Assembly: GCF_029958905.1 (NCBI RefSeq)
Contig: NZ_CP124614.1
Location: 2,728,001-2,792,000, forward strand
Direction: 5' to 3'
DNA length: 64,000 nt
Source: Vibrio sp. YMD68
GTDB lineage: Bacteria; Pseudomonadota; Gammaproteobacteria; Enterobacterales; Vibrionaceae
In this document: in pieces, positions 39,337-49,657 of the stretch
Layout: each line of letters opens with the position of its first letter
Position numbering within the stretch: position 1 is the stretch's first letter
Position numbers and translations under genes: made by a program
Notes under the pieces: model-generated
Told to the model about the DNA's origin: nothing
Database searches by the model: none
What the model saw: only the letters and a program-made list of their open reading frames with translations

Positions 39337-39876
39337 TTAGAGTAACGCCGCCAGCTTTCTCCAATCAAATGACAATCCAGGATCGGTTTTTCTTAATGGG
39401 GCAATATATTGATGCCCCGTTATACGTTGGGGTGTGATTTTAGGGTAGGTCGTCATCAGCTCTCGGGTTAATCGAGCCAATGATTGGTATTGAGCCTCGG
39501 TATAAGCACTGTAATCATCGCCTTCTAATTCAATGCCAATGGAGTAGTCATTACACTTGCTCCTTCCTGCAAACGATGATACCCCGGCATGCCAAGCGCG
39601 TTGTTGAAAAGGCACAAATTGAACCACCTTCCCTTCACGATCGATCAAGCAATGCGCTGAGACCCTCATGTTCTCAATCACTTTGAAAAATGGATGGTGT
39701 GAAGCGTCTAATTTACCGGTAAAAAACTGCTCTATATAAGCACCACCAAACTGACTAGGCGGTAAGCTAATATTGTGGATCACCAACAGCGATATATCAC
39801 TGGGATCTTCTCGGTGATCACAATGAGGCGATAGTAACGACTTGGCCTCTGCATACCAGCCTTGTTGATCAATCAT
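39337..39876 (-). CDS. ampD: 1,6-anhydro-N-acetylmuramyl-L-alanine amidase AmpD
   Basis: A 179-residue cytoplasmic zinc amidase of peptidoglycan recycling that cuts the stem peptide from anhydroMurNAc. Zinc ligands fit His34 in LVIHNISLP and the His and Asp in RITGHQYIAPLRKTDPG. No signal peptide is present, as expected for AmpD rather than AmiD. It is divergent from nadC (132 bp), the gammaproteobacterial ampD-nadC-pilA order. In species with ampC its loss derepresses beta-lactamase. Confidence 0.95.
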   Translation of the reverse strand: MIDQQGWYAEAKSLLSPHCDHREDPSDISLLVIHNISLPPSQFGGAYIEQFFTGKLDASHHPFFKVIENMRVSAHCLIDREGKVVQFVPFQQRAWHAGVSSFAGRSKCNDYSIGIELEGDDYSAYTEAQYQSLARLTRELMTTYPKITPQRITGHQYIAPLRKTDPGLSFDWRKLAALL

Positions 39877-39984
39877 TGAACGTTCCTTATTTCACGATTC
39901 TGCCTTTGATTTTATCTATTCCAAGATGAAAAGCGAGATTAATGGCTGTATTTAATTTAGACTCCGCGTATCATTCCCCTTTAG

Positions 39985-40899
<915 letters not shown>

Positions 40900-40943
40900 T
40901 CGTTATTTAAGTCCCATCGATTTAATATCTATGACGTATTGTT

Positions 40944-40969
40944 AAAGAGAGGCTTTGTCTCTCTTTTTC
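40944..40969 (+). terminator. Terminator of nadC
   Basis: AAAGAGAG and CTCTCTTT form an 8-bp stem with a short loop followed by TT, 45 bp after the nadC stop. The rest of the 263-bp gap to pilA is AT-rich and should contain the pilA promoter. I could not place a convincing -10/-35 or CRP-S site. Confidence 0.8.
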
Positions 40970-41162
40970 CGTTTTATTGTCCGCGTTCAATCTCATCCCT
41001 CTCACTTTTATATGCTACTCATCGAATATTTTTGCACTGTGAATGTAATACAGGTTTAACTTCGACTATTTGCCTCGCGCTAGCCTTTTTACTTTATTTC
41101 TAGTTCTCCAGACTCTCTTTACTCTTTCTGCACCCTTATACATCGCAATAATGGAGAACATA

Positions 41163-41600
41163 ATGAAAGCGATTAATAAGAAACAGAAAGGCTTTACCTT
41201 AATTGAGTTGATGATTGTTGTGGGAATTATTGGTGTGTTAAGCGCAATTGCTGTCCCTGCATATCAAAGCTACCTTCTAAAAACAGAAGCTAATACAGCC
41301 GTAAGCATACCTAGAGCTCTACTAACAAATATTGATTTATATATTCAAGAAAATGGTAAATTCCCAACAACTGCTCAAATGGATAAAGTCGGGGCTGCCA
41401 GCGACATGAGTGCTATGGGAACAATCGGATTTACGCCAACAGCCGATGATTCGGCTACAGGGGATGTATTATTTACTATAGGAAGCACTGCTTCTTTAAA
41501 AGACAAAAAAGTCAAATTTGCTAAATTAGATAGTGGGTGGAAATGTACTCATGATACAGGACAAACGTTAAAAGGATGTGAGCAAGGCACAATCAATTAA
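41163..41600 (+). CDS. pilA: Type IV major pilin PilA
   Basis: A 145-residue prepilin. The leader MKAINKKQKG (1-10) is cut before Phe11 by PilD. It is followed by the hydrophobic polymerisation helix FTLIELMIVVGIIG with Glu at mature position 5. The globular domain ends with a disulfide-loop pair (WKCTHDTG...KGCEQG). GGAGA lies 5 bases before the ATG; upstream in-frame ATGs give an atypical leader. In vibrios this pilus takes up DNA on chitin. The gene looks AT-richer than its neighbours and the globular part is probably strain-variable. It overlaps pilB by one base. Confidence 0.95.
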   Translation: MKAINKKQKGFTLIELMIVVGIIGVLSAIAVPAYQSYLLKTEANTAVSIPRALLTNIDLYIQENGKFPTTAQMDKVGAASDMSAMGTIGFTPTADDSATGDVLFTIGSTASLKDKKVKFAKLDSGWKCTHDTGQTLKGCEQGTIN

Positions 41601-43345
41601 TGCTTACCAGCCTCCCTGCCATCTTGCGCCAGGCTGACTTAATCAGCGTGGTGCAAGAGCAAAATATCATCGAGCACGTGATCGCTTCGGGCATGTCGGT
41701 CCCCGAAGCACTGCTTGATCTCGAGCTGTTCGACCACCATCAACTCACTGGCCACCTAAGTGCACTCTTTGGCCTAACGCCCACACCATTATCTCAATTC
41801 GACTACGCTACGTTATGTCACTCTCTGGGGCTTAGGGAGCTGATCAGCCGTTATCAAGCCCTGCCCTTACACATTGATGGCATGGTGCTTTCTTTAGCTG
41901 TTTCAGACCCCACCCGCAGTGAAATAGAAGATGAATTTCGCTTTGCGACAGGGTTGCAAGTTGAGTTGGTCTTAGTCGACTTAAACGATCTTAAATCCGC
42001 GATTCGTCGTTTGTACGGTCAGACAGTGTCAACGTCCACCTCATCAGCCAAAGACATCAGTCAGGACGAACTGGCCAGTCTGGTCGATGTCACAGAGGAT
42101 GAAATACAGACGATAGAGAACCTCAGTCAAGACGATGCGCCCGTGAGCCGTTTCATCAACCAAGTATTGCTCGATGCGGTAAGAAAAGGCGCTTCAGATA
42201 TTCATTTTGAACCTTATGATGAGAGCTATCGAATTCGCTTACGCTGTGATGGCCTATTGGTGCAAACCCAGGCACCAGCAAATCACCTCAGTCGCCGCCT
42301 TTCTGCGCGGCTAAAAATACTCGCGAAACTGGATATCTCTGAACGTCGTTTGCCACAAGATGGGCGGATAAAGCTTCGACTCGATGAAACAACGGCCATT
42401 GATATGCGCGTTTCGACATTGCCCACGTTATGGGGTGAAAAGATTGTATTGCGCCTACTCGACAGCAGCAGTGCCAGCCTTAATATTGATAAACTGGGCT
42501 ACAATGACCAACAAAAGCAGCTTTACCTAAAGGCACTCAAGCAGCCACAAGGCATGATCCTAATGACAGGGCCAACGGGCAGTGGAAAAACCGTTTCTTT
42601 GTATGCAGGGCTAAGCATCCTCAACACCCCTGAAGTGAACATATCAACCGCGGAAGACCCTGTTGAAATCAATCTATCGGGCGTAAACCAAGTGCAGGTT
42701 CAACCTAAAATTGGCTTTGGTTTTGCTCAAGCACTTCGCTCTTTCTTACGACAAGATCCTGATATTGTGATGGTGGGTGAAATTCGTGATTTGGATACCG
42801 CACAAATAGCAATAAAAGCTGCGCAAACTGGCCACTTAGTGCTCTCCACATTACACACAAATTCCGCTTCTGAAACCATTGTTCGCCTCGGCAACATGGG
42901 CATTGAAGGTTTTAATCTGGCTTCTTCGTTAAGCCTGATTATCGCTCAACGCCTTGCTAGAAAGCTTTGTTCCCACTGTAAAATACCGCATTACCAACCA
43001 GCTGAGTTTGAAGTATCTCGGTTTGAAGCATCTCAGTTTAAAGCATCGTCGTTGGACCCATCGTTATTTGAAGCACTCAACCTCTCCCCAGACGATACTC
43101 TCTTTAAAGCTAATCCTGATGGCTGCAACGAATGCAACGCTGGATATTCAGGAAGAACGGGAATTTACGAAGTGATGCCATTTAACCATGAATTAGCTGA
43201 TGCGGTGATGAAAGGCGCTTCTATGATCGAAATAGAATCACTAGCAAAATCACAAGGCATGCAAACGCTGCAACAATCTGGCATAGAAAAACTAAAACAG
43301 GGCATTACCAGCTACTCAGAATTGCAGCGAGTGCTCTACTTCTAA
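41600..43345 (+). CDS. pilB: Type IV pilus assembly ATPase PilB
   Basis: A 581-residue extension motor. It has an N-terminal MshEN/GSPII_E-type domain (about 1-140), an N2 domain, Walker A GPTGSGKT (324-331), a Walker B/Asp box around DPDIVMVGEIRD (about 385-396), and a His box TGHLVLSTLHTN. The zinc-binding cysteines are CSHC (about 457-460) and CNEC (about 509-512). Between those pairs lies a five-unit, five-residue repeat (469-493). It powers pilin polymerisation with PilC at the inner membrane. It starts inside the pilA stop (TAATG). Confidence 0.96.
   Translation: MLTSLPAILRQADLISVVQEQNIIEHVIASGMSVPEALLDLELFDHHQLTGHLSALFGLTPTPLSQFDYATLCHSLGLRELISRYQALPLHIDGMVLSLAVSDPTRSEIEDEFRFATGLQVELVLVDLNDLKSAIRRLYGQTVSTSTSSAKDISQDELASLVDVTEDEIQTIENLSQDDAPVSRFINQVLLDAVRKGASDIHFEPYDESYRIRLRCDGLLVQTQAPANHLSRRLSARLKILAKLDISERRLPQDGRIKLRLDETTAIDMRVSTLPTLWGEKIVLRLLDSSSASLNIDKLGYNDQQKQLYLKALKQPQGMILMTGPTGSGKTVSLYAGLSILNTPEVNISTAEDPVEINLSGVNQVQVQPKIGFGFAQALRSFLRQDPDIVMVGEIRDLDTAQIAIKAAQTGHLVLSTLHTNSASETIVRLGNMGIEGFNLASSLSLIIAQRLARKLCSHCKIPHYQPAEFEVSRFEASQFKASSLDPSLFEALNLSPDDTLFKANPDGCNECNAGYSGRTGIYEVMPFNHELADAVMKGASMIEIESLAKSQGMQTLQQSGIEKLKQGITSYSELQRVLYF
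43004..43078 (+). repeat. Five-unit, 15-bp in-frame degenerate tandem repeat inside pilB
   Basis: The five units encode EFEVS, RFEAS, QFKAS, SLDPS and LFEAL. The first three DNA copies (43004-43048) are the most alike. They sit between the two CxxC motifs of the zinc site, a region of variable length in this family. Confidence 0.8.
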
Positions 43346-43466
43346 TCTATTTGGTAATAAATAGTTTCATTTTAAGCCGTTCCGTTCCAGTGATTACATT
43401 CCGAGTAGTTCAATTCCAAACAACCAGTTCCAAACACTCTAAACGATGTAATGAATGAGGCCATTG
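43346..43466. repeat. pilB-pilC spacer with short degenerate repeats
   Basis: The 121-bp spacer carries repeated TTCC-containing words, clearest as ATTCCAAACAACC followed by GTTCCAAACACTC. It ends in a GAGG ribosome binding site for pilC. No gene or terminator is seen. Confidence 0.5.
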
Positions 43467-44693
43467 ATGATAAAAACTAAGCAAATTCAATTAAAAAACT
43501 ATCGATGGAAAGGCCTGAATACTTCTGGAAAGCGCGTCTCGGGGCAAATGTTGGCTCTGTCGGAATGGGAAGTGCGAGACAAACTCAACGATCAGCACAT
43601 TCAAATAAAAAAAATCAAGAAAGGCAGTATCTCTGCCTTCACACGAATATCCCACAGAGTCAAAGCCAGAGACATTACAGTCTTAACCCGTCAACTTGCG
43701 ACCATGTTAGGGACAGGGGTTCCTATCATACAAGCGCTCAAACTGGTGGCCGACAACAATCGAAAAGCTGAAATGAAGTCGATACTGTCTCAAGTGAGCA
43801 AGGGAGTAGAGGCTGGCACTCCAATATCGAAAGCACTTCGCACCGCCAGTACTCATTTTGATTCGTTGTACGTAGATTTGGTCGCGACAGGTGAACAGTC
43901 AGGTAATTTATCCGAGGTTTTTGAAAGGCTCGCAACGTACCGAGAAAAAAGTGAGCAGCTCAGAGCCAAAGTCATTAAAGCGTTGATCTACCCTGCGATG
44001 GTTGTACTGGTGGCGTTAAGTGTCTCTTACCTGATGCTCACTGTCGTTATTCCAGAGTTTGAGAGCATGTTCCAAGGATTTGGCGCTGATCTTCCTTGGT
44101 TTACCCAACAAGTACTATTGCTTTCTCACTGGGTCCAAGCGTACAGCTTAACCCTGGCTTTAAGTTCCGTTGGCTTGGTGCTATTGGTAAAAACCCTGAA
44201 CAAGAAATCGTCTCGGGTACGCTTGTCGACCAGCCGACTCGGTCTTAAAGTCCCTATTATCGGCGGCGTATTTTCAAAAGCGGCGATTGCTAAATTCAGT
44301 CGCACCCTGGCAACCAGTTTTAGCGCAGGCATTCCTATTTTAACCAGCTTAAAAACCACCGCTAAAACCTCTGGAAACCTCCACTATCAAACCGCCATCG
44401 ATGCGGTGTACAAAGACACCGCTGCTGGCATGCCGATGTACATTGCCATGCGAAACACCTGTGTTTTTCCTGAAATGGTCTTACAGATGGTGATGATCGG
44501 AGAAGAGTCTGGCTGCCTAGACGACATGCTCAACAAAGTGGCGACTATCTATGAATTTGAAGTCGACAACACGGTGGATAACCTAGGTAAAATTCTCGAG
44601 CCATTAATCATCGTATTCTTGGGGACAGTGATTGGCGGGCTTGTCGTTGCAATGTATTTACCAATTTTTAACTTAATGAGTGTATTAGGGTAG
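43467..44693 (+). CDS. pilC: Type IV pilus inner-membrane platform protein PilC
   Basis: A 408-residue GspF/PilC protein with two homologous T2SSF domains (about 70-195 and 275-400), each ending in membrane segments. Conserved GTPI-type turns ([19 protein letters not shown]) and the TGEQSGNL / [12 protein letters not shown] motifs mark the repeats. It couples PilB rotation to pilin insertion. I chose the ATG at 43467, six bases after GAGG; an earlier ATG at 43455 is possible. Confidence 0.95.
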   Translation: MIKTKQIQLKNYRWKGLNTSGKRVSGQMLALSEWEVRDKLNDQHIQIKKIKKGSISAFTRISHRVKARDITVLTRQLATMLGTGVPIIQALKLVADNNRKAEMKSILSQVSKGVEAGTPISKALRTASTHFDSLYVDLVATGEQSGNLSEVFERLATYREKSEQLRAKVIKALIYPAMVVLVALSVSYLMLTVVIPEFESMFQGFGADLPWFTQQVLLLSHWVQAYSLTLALSSVGLVLLVKTLNKKSSRVRLSTSRLGLKVPIIGGVFSKAAIAKFSRTLATSFSAGIPILTSLKTTAKTSGNLHYQTAIDAVYKDTAAGMPMYIAMRNTCVFPEMVLQMVMIGEESGCLDDMLNKVATIYEFEVDNTVDNLGKILEPLIIVFLGTVIGGLVVAMYLPIFNLMSVLG

Positions 44694-44830
44694 TATTAAG
44701 CTTTAGTATTATGAAGCCAGAGATACGATCAGCGTTCATCAACTTTACTTAGATAACAAAGAATCCATGATCGTTAAATTTTTATTGTCTGTATCGACAA
44801 TCTTCATCGTTCCAACGACTGAGTAAAACT

Positions 44831-45700
44831 ATGCAAGTGCTTGAGCTATACCCTTGGTTATTTACCACTTTTTCGGTCGTTTTTGGCCTGATTATTGGTA
44901 GTTTTTTAAACGTAGTGATCCATCGGTTGCCAATTATCATGGAACGCGAGTGGCGCCAAGAGTGTGCCGATTCGTTCCCTGAATACAAAATTACACCGCC
45001 AGAAGGGCATTATTCTCTTAGTATTCCTCGCTCAACCTGCCCAAAGTGCCAGACTCAATTGCGCCTCATCGATAATATCCCCATTCTCAGCTGGCTAGCT
45101 CTCAAAGGTAAATGCCATAAGTGCAGTAATGCGATTTCTGCTCGGTACCCTCTGGTCGAGCTATTGACCGCCTTAATGAGTGGCGCTGTTGCGGCTGTTT
45201 TTGGTCCTAGCTACTTTACGATTGCCCTTATCTTTTTCACTTTTGTTTTGATTGCCGCCACTTTTATCGATTTAGATACGATGCTGCTGCCGGATCAACT
45301 GACACTTCCTTTGGTTTGGTCTGGTATTGCACTCGCACTCTTTCAAATAAGTTCAGTGTCTCTACAAGATTCCGTGATTGGTGCCATTGCCGGATATTTA
45401 TGTTTATGGCTTGTCTTCTGGGGTTTCAAACTCCTCACTGGCAAGGAAGGCATGGGGTATGGCGACTTTAAGCTCCTCGCTGCTCTTGGCGCCTGGCTTG
45501 GTTGGCAATACTTACCCATGATTATTCTACTCTCTTCATTAGTCGGACTGGTTTTTGGCGTTATTCAGTTAAGGCTTCAACAAAAGGGAATAGACAAAGC
45601 CTTCCCTTTTGGCCCTTACCTCGCCATTGCCGGATGGGTGAGTTTAATGTGGGGTGAACAGATTATGGCGTGGTACTTTCGTTCATTTTTGGGCATGTAG
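44831..45700 (+). CDS. pilD: Prepilin peptidase / N-methyltransferase PilD
   Basis: A 289-residue inner-membrane aspartyl protease. The N-terminal [12 protein letters not shown] segment is followed by two zinc cysteine pairs, C70/C73 (CPKC) and C95/C98 (CHKC), typical of the bifunctional form that also methylates the new N-terminus. Catalytic aspartates lie in [11 protein letters not shown] and GYGDFKLL. It processes PilA and, by inference, type II secretion pseudopilins and other type IV pilins encoded elsewhere. It lies 137 bp after pilC. Confidence 0.96.
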   Translation: MQVLELYPWLFTTFSVVFGLIIGSFLNVVIHRLPIIMEREWRQECADSFPEYKITPPEGHYSLSIPRSTCPKCQTQLRLIDNIPILSWLALKGKCHKCSNAISARYPLVELLTALMSGAVAAVFGPSYFTIALIFFTFVLIAATFIDLDTMLLPDQLTLPLVWSGIALALFQISSVSLQDSVIGAIAGYLCLWLVFWGFKLLTGKEGMGYGDFKLLAALGAWLGWQYLPMIILLSSLVGLVFGVIQLRLQQKGIDKAFPFGPYLAIAGWVSLMWGEQIMAWYFRSFLGM

Positions 45701-45745
45701 CTATTTTTCAGTATGTGGCTTTGTTGTCGGTAATTAACGGGTTTA

Positions 45746-45772
45746 TAGAGAAATTCGATCTTAGAGAAATTC
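45746..45772. repeat. 16-bp-period direct repeat between pilD and coaE
   Basis: TAGAGAAATTC occurs at 45746-45756 and again exactly at 45762-45772, just before the coaE ribosome binding site. Confidence 0.7.
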
Positions 45773-45790
45773 AGTTGTGGGGAAGGTAAC

Positions 45791-46444
45791 ATGGCCTATG
45801 TGGTAGGGATAACAGGTGGCATCGCGAGTGGAAAAACCACGGTAGCGGATCGGTTTCATCAGAGTTTCGACATTGATATTGTGGATGCTGACATCATTGC
45901 GCGAGAAGTCGTTCTACCCGGTAGCGAGGGCCTGAATGCCATTATCGCTCATTTTGGACCCGACATCGTAGATAGCAACGGTGAACTAAACCGTTCTAAA
46001 CTGCGTGCTCAAATCTTTTCTCAACCCAATGAAAAACAGTGGCTCGATGATCAGCTTCACCCGTTGATTCGCAAAAAAATGGAGAAAGCCGTCAATGCAG
46101 CCAACTCTCCTTATGTACTGTTGGTAGTGCCATTACTGGTAGAGAATAACCTTCAATATATGACGGATCGAATCCTTGTTATTGATGCTGAAGAAGACAC
46201 TCAAATTGAACGCACGATGAAGCGCGATGGTGTTTCTAGAGAACAAGCCCAATCGATCCTATCGGCACAATCTAGTAGAGAGAAACGACTGAGCTTTGCT
46301 GATGATGTGATTAAAAATGATGCAGAAAACAAAAAAATTATGCTTCAAATCACAGAATTACATCAAAAGTATCTAGCTATTAGCACTCAAAATCGTGAGA
46401 ATAACAAAGAGACACACGAAGGCGATAGTAATGACCACCCATAG
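45791..46444 (+). CDS. coaE: Dephospho-CoA kinase
   Basis: A 217-residue P-loop kinase for the last step of CoA synthesis. The P-loop is [10 protein letters not shown] (8-17), with [10 protein letters not shown] after it and the LID-region arginines in [13 protein letters not shown]. The last 16 residues ([11 protein letters not shown]) are a polar tail beyond the usual end and run into zapD, which starts 14 bases before this stop. It follows pilD, the conserved pilD-coaE-zapD-yacG order. AAGGTAAC lies before the ATG. Confidence 0.96.
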   Translation: MAYVVGITGGIASGKTTVADRFHQSFDIDIVDADIIAREVVLPGSEGLNAIIAHFGPDIVDSNGELNRSKLRAQIFSQPNEKQWLDDQLHPLIRKKMEKAVNAANSPYVLLVVPLLVENNLQYMTDRILVIDAEEDTQIERTMKRDGVSREQAQSILSAQSSREKRLSFADDVIKNDAENKKIMLQITELHQKYLAISTQNRENNKETHEGDSNDHP

Positions 46445-47171
46445 ATTTGAACATCCTCTCAATGAGAAAACGCGTATTTATTTGAGAGTAGAAGCCCTGC
46501 TCAACCAACTCAATGTGTCCTCTCAGTTTTCAGACGGTCTTCAGCATTTACTTTTCTTTCGTTCTCTTTTCGATTTGTTGGAAATCTTCGAGCAAATTCA
46601 GTTAAAAAGTGAGCTAGCAAAAGACATAGAAAAGCAGCGACTGACTTATAAAAGTTGGCTCAATGTTGAAGGTGTCGACCAAGCTATGCTGCGTGACGTA
46701 CTGAATGAAGTCGACGAAGTTCATGGCAGCTTAATGACTGCGGAACGGTTTGGTCAATCCTTAAAAGAAGACCGATTCATCAGTACCATTCGTCAACGTT
46801 TCAATCTGCCAGGAGGATCATGCTGCTTTGATTTACCTGCATTGCACCATTGGCTCCATTTGCCTACCACCCATAAAGAAAACGATACTCATGCTTGGCT
46901 AAAAACGCTGGCTCCTCTCTCTGATGCCTTAACGCTCTGGCTCAAGTTAGCAAGAGAAACGGGCTATGCCAAAGCTCAACTGGCGACGAATGGGTTCTTT
47001 CAAAGTGATGCTGAAGATGCCAACATTCTAAGGCTTGAAATCCCGTTACAGTATGGGGTTTACCCAATGATCTCGGGGCATAAAAATAGATTTGCGATTA
47101 AGTTTATCGACTTTAAATCGGGTCAGGCTTGCACTCAGGATATTCAATTCTCCCTTGCCGTCTGTAGCTAG
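46431..47171 (+). CDS. zapD: Cell division protein ZapD
   Basis: A 246-residue cytoplasmic protein that bundles FtsZ filaments. The start at 46431 ([19 protein letters not shown]) matches the family N-terminus. It consists of a mostly helical half (about 1-115) and a beta-domain ([22 protein letters not shown]). It overlaps coaE by 14 bases, indicating coupled translation. Confidence 0.94.
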   Translation: MTTHRFEHPLNEKTRIYLRVEALLNQLNVSSQFSDGLQHLLFFRSLFDLLEIFEQIQLKSELAKDIEKQRLTYKSWLNVEGVDQAMLRDVLNEVDEVHGSLMTAERFGQSLKEDRFISTIRQRFNLPGGSCCFDLPALHHWLHLPTTHKENDTHAWLKTLAPLSDALTLWLKLARETGYAKAQLATNGFFQSDAEDANILRLEIPLQYGVYPMISGHKNRFAIKFIDFKSGQACTQDIQFSLAVCS

Positions 47172-47280
47172 CGAGTTATCCAGTAATTAGGATCAGCGGA
47201 ATGAAGCCCCCGTTCTCTCAATCATTTTTTAGCCTAGAATCATCGGCCTAAGATCAGGTTGCAATTGCACGATCAACTCT

Positions 47281-47355
47281 CGACAATAACCAAGCAGTAA
47301 CGATAGCCAAGTATCAATAACTACACGACAATAACCACATAACAATAATAGCGAA
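47281..47355. repeat. Degenerate 15-bp tandem repeat upstream of yacG
   Basis: Five 15-bp units with a common (C)AATAACCA-like core. CGACAATAACCA is exact at 47281-47292 and 47326-47337 (45 bp apart). It fills most of the 206-bp zapD-yacG spacer. Confidence 0.6.
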
Positions 47356-47377
47356 CACTTTCATATGAGATTGACCC

Positions 47378-47575
47378 ATGTCTAAAAAAATCACGTTAGT
47401 AAAATGTCCCAAATGCAGTACGGACGTTGAGTGGGGAGATCAGAGCCCATTTCGTCCATTTTGCAGTAAGCAGTGTCAGATGATTGATTTTGGCGAATGG
47501 GCCGATGAGGAAAATGCGATCGCAGGCGCACCAGACATGTCAGACAGCGATGGCTGGTCGGAAGATCCATATTAA
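47378..47575 (+). CDS. yacG: DNA gyrase inhibitor / zinc protein YacG
   Basis: A 65-residue zinc-ribbon protein with C10, C13, C29 and C33 (CPKC...FCSKQC) and the family segment [11 protein letters not shown]. The acidic tail is typical. E. coli YacG binds GyrB and inhibits DNA binding by gyrase. It closes the coaE-zapD-yacG group and is followed by a heptamer repeat and a terminator. Confidence 0.94.
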   Translation: MSKKITLVKCPKCSTDVEWGDQSPFRPFCSKQCQMIDFGEWADEENAIAGAPDMSDSDGWSEDPY

Positions 47576-47586
47576 ATATCAGCTAT

Positions 47587-47614
47587 CAGCGAACAGCGAA
47601 CAGCGAACAGCGAA
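47587..47614. repeat. Heptanucleotide tandem repeat (CAGCGAA)x4 after yacG
   Basis: Four perfect 7-bp copies begin 12 bp after the yacG stop and end just before its terminator. Copy number is likely to vary by slippage. Confidence 0.95.
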
Positions 47615-47621
47615 CAAATTT

Positions 47622-47658
47622 AAAGGTTGATGCCATTGGTCTCAGCCTTTTTCTTTTT
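47622..47658 (+). terminator. Terminator of yacG
   Basis: AAAGGTTGA and TCAGCCTTT form a 9-bp stem with one G-U pair and a 10-nt loop, followed by TTCTTTTT. Confidence 0.75.
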
Positions 47659-47720
47659 AGTAAACTATCAAATTACTAAGCTTTTTATGGTTAAATTTCT
47701 GAACGTTAAGCGCTGGAGGA

Positions 47721-47792
47721 TGTCGCTATATCAAGGAGGAGACGCGGAGTTTACGATAGTAAATGAGCACTGACCACGTAGAGATAGTGACA
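47721..47792. repeat. 72-bp fold-back element between yacG and rplS
   Basis: The ends TGTCGCTAT (47721-47729) and ATAGTGACA (47784-47792) pair over 9 bp with one G-U. Inside is a second hairpin, TTTAC-GATA-GTAAA. The interior is purine-rich (AAGGAGGAGACGCGGAG). It has no coding frame of note and is not needed as a terminator, because both flanking genes have their own. It could be a dispersed intergenic repeat or a small RNA structure. Confidence 0.45.
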
Positions 47793-47815
47793 TACCACAA
47801 GCATAACACCAGAAA

Positions 47816-47848
47816 TAAAAAAGCGGAGTCCAATGGACTCCGCTTTTC
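47816..47848 (-). terminator. Terminator of the rpsP-rimM-trmD-rplS operon
   Basis: On the minus strand AAGCGGAGTCCA and TGGACTCCGCTT pair almost without a loop, followed by TTTTTTATT, 24 bp after the rplS stop. Confidence 0.9.
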
Positions 47849-47871
47849 TTATGAGAACGCTAGTTATAGCA

Positions 47872-48225
47872 TTACTTCTTAGTAAGTTTCTCGCGGATAC
47901 GAGCTGACTTACCAGAACGCTCACGTAGGTAGTACAACTTGGCACGACGTACTGCACCACGGCGTTTAACTTCGATGCTATCAACCATTGGAGAATGTGT
48001 TTGGAATGAACGCTCAACACCTTCACCGTTCGAGATTTTACGAACAGTAAATGCAGAGTGTAGACCACGGTTACGAATAGCGATTACAACGCCTTCGAAA
48101 GCCTGTAGACGCTCACGGTCGCCTTCTTTTACCTTAACTTGAACTACTACAGTGTCACCTGGAGCAAATTTAGGTAGGTCTGATTTCAGTTGCTCTTCTT
48201 CAAGAGCCTTGATGATGTTACTCAT
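47872..48225 (-). CDS. rplS: 50S ribosomal protein L19
   Basis: A 117-residue L19 located at the 30S-50S interface. The family signature [13 protein letters not shown] and the basic segments [17 protein letters not shown] are intact. It is the last gene of the conserved rpsP-rimM-trmD-rplS operon, 48 bp after trmD. Confidence 0.98.
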   Translation of the reverse strand: MSNIIKALEEEQLKSDLPKFAPGDTVVVQVKVKEGDRERLQAFEGVVIAIRNRGLHSAFTVRKISNGEGVERSFQTHSPMVDSIEVKRRGAVRRAKLYYLRERSGKSARIREKLTKK

Positions 48226-48273
48226 TTTTTAAATTCCTAGAATAAACTGATACTTAATAAAATAGGTTACTGC

Positions 48274-49023
48274 TTACTTTTTACTAGAGCGATACGCTTT
48301 AATAAATTCGGCCAGTAATTGTTCCTGTTCGTCAGTCAGAGCTAGGTTTTCCAAGAGCTCTGGTCTTCTAAGCCAAGTACGGCCTAGCGATTGTTGTAAT
48401 CGCCAGCGACGAATGTCCTTGTGGTTACCCGACATCAATACCGAAGGCACTGATTTATCGTCTAACACTTCAGGGCGCGTATAGTGAGGGCAATCTAACA
48501 GGCCATTAGCAAAAGAATCCTCTTCTGCTGACGCGAAATCACCCAATACGCCCGGTATAAACCGCGATACTGAGTCAATCAACGTCATGGCTGGAATTTC
48601 ACCACCCGTCATTACAAAATCACCAATTGACCATTCTTCGTCAACTTCGGATTGTATAATACGCTCATCTACCCCTTCGTATCGGCCACAAATAAGAACG
48701 AGGTTCTCATGGGTTGACAATTCTTCAACACCTTTTTGATCGAGTTTACGACCTTGAGGTGAGAGGTAAATAACTTTCGTCTTTCCCGGTGAGGCTTTCT
48801 TAGCGTTATGAATAGCATCGCGCAAAGGCTGAACCATCATAAGCATACCTGGGCCACCACCGTAAGGTCTATCATCTACAGTGCGATGCTTGTCGTGAGT
48901 GAAATCTCGAGGATTCCATGTCTCTACCGACAAAAGACCTTTTTTAACCGCTTGACCTGTTACTCCAAAATCCGTAACGCTGCGGAACATTTCAGGAAAC
49001 AGGCTAATTATGCCAATCCACAT
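48274..49023 (-). CDS. trmD: tRNA (guanine-37-N1)-methyltransferase
   Basis: A 249-residue SPOUT enzyme that makes m1G37 in tRNAs with a G at 36 and so prevents +1 frameshifting. The trefoil-knot SAM site is visible as [13 protein letters not shown] and [11 protein letters not shown], and the catalytic Asp region as FASAEEDSF. Third gene of the S16 operon. Confidence 0.98.
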   Translation of the reverse strand: MWIGIISLFPEMFRSVTDFGVTGQAVKKGLLSVETWNPRDFTHDKHRTVDDRPYGGGPGMLMMVQPLRDAIHNAKKASPGKTKVIYLSPQGRKLDQKGVEELSTHENLVLICGRYEGVDERIIQSEVDEEWSIGDFVMTGGEIPAMTLIDSVSRFIPGVLGDFASAEEDSFANGLLDCPHYTRPEVLDDKSVPSVLMSGNHKDIRRWRLQQSLGRTWLRRPELLENLALTDEQEQLLAEFIKAYRSSKK

Positions 49024-49070
49024 GTTTTCACCAATAATAAACTTGGTTCTATTCGCTCTGTTACTTGGAG

Positions 49071-49601
49071 TTAGAATCCAGGATCCCAGTCAACTTCGAT
49101 CCGTTGAGCATTGCGATCAACTGATTTGATCACTTGCTCTTCAAGAAACGGGATTAATCGTTCCTTTTGCCCGAAAGCATCTTTTAGATTTGCTTTCACT
49201 ACGAGAACATCGTTTGAACCGGTTTCCATGACATCTGTCACTTTACCCAAATCGTAACCTTTCGTGGTTACCACTTGCATTCCAAACAATTCACGCCAGT
49301 AGAATTCTTCTTCTGACAATTCAGGTAATGATGCAGGGTCAATTGCAATTTCGAAATTGGTTAGCAAGTGCGCTTCTTCACGAACTTCCAGACCATCTAG
49401 TTTAGCGACCATAGCTTTACTATGACGCTTCCAGCTTTCAACTTTGTATTCTACCCACTCGCCCTTTTGTTTAATAAACCAAGGGCTGTAATCAAAAATG
49501 CTCTCAGCATTGTCTGTGTAGGAAAAAACTTTAAGCCAGCCGCGAATGCCATAGGTAGCACCAAACTTGCCCATAACAATTTTTTCGTTTTGCTCACTCA
49601 T
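49071..49601 (-). CDS. rimM: Ribosome maturation factor RimM
   Basis: A 176-residue 30S assembly factor that binds S19 and helps mature the 16S 3' domain. It has a RimM N-terminal domain (about 7-90, [20 protein letters not shown]) and a PRC-barrel (about 95-170, WRELFGMQV). I chose the ATG at 49601, which follows AAAGGA at good distance, over an in-frame ATG at 49625. Second gene of the operon. Confidence 0.95.
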   Translation of the reverse strand: MSEQNEKIVMGKFGATYGIRGWLKVFSYTDNAESIFDYSPWFIKQKGEWVEYKVESWKRHSKAMVAKLDGLEVREEAHLLTNFEIAIDPASLPELSEEEFYWRELFGMQVVTTKGYDLGKVTDVMETGSNDVLVVKANLKDAFGQKERLIPFLEEQVIKSVDRNAQRIEVDWDPGF

Positions 49602-49657
49602 TGTTTCTTTTCCTTTCATCGACATAAGCTAATTTTCTATTGATTAATACTATAGAA

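Noticed and set aside
41000..41162. CRP-S or sigma-54 site upstream of pilA
   Set aside because: The TTTTTGCACTGTGAATGTAA segment is suggestive, but neither consensus fits well enough to call.
47576..47871. CRISPR-like repeats after yacG
   Set aside because: The heptamers are contiguous with no spacers, and there are no cas genes nearby.
47763..47885. Short frame following a GGAGGAG run after the fold-back element
   Set aside because: It would run through the rplS terminator and into rplS on the opposite strand, with a poor start distance.
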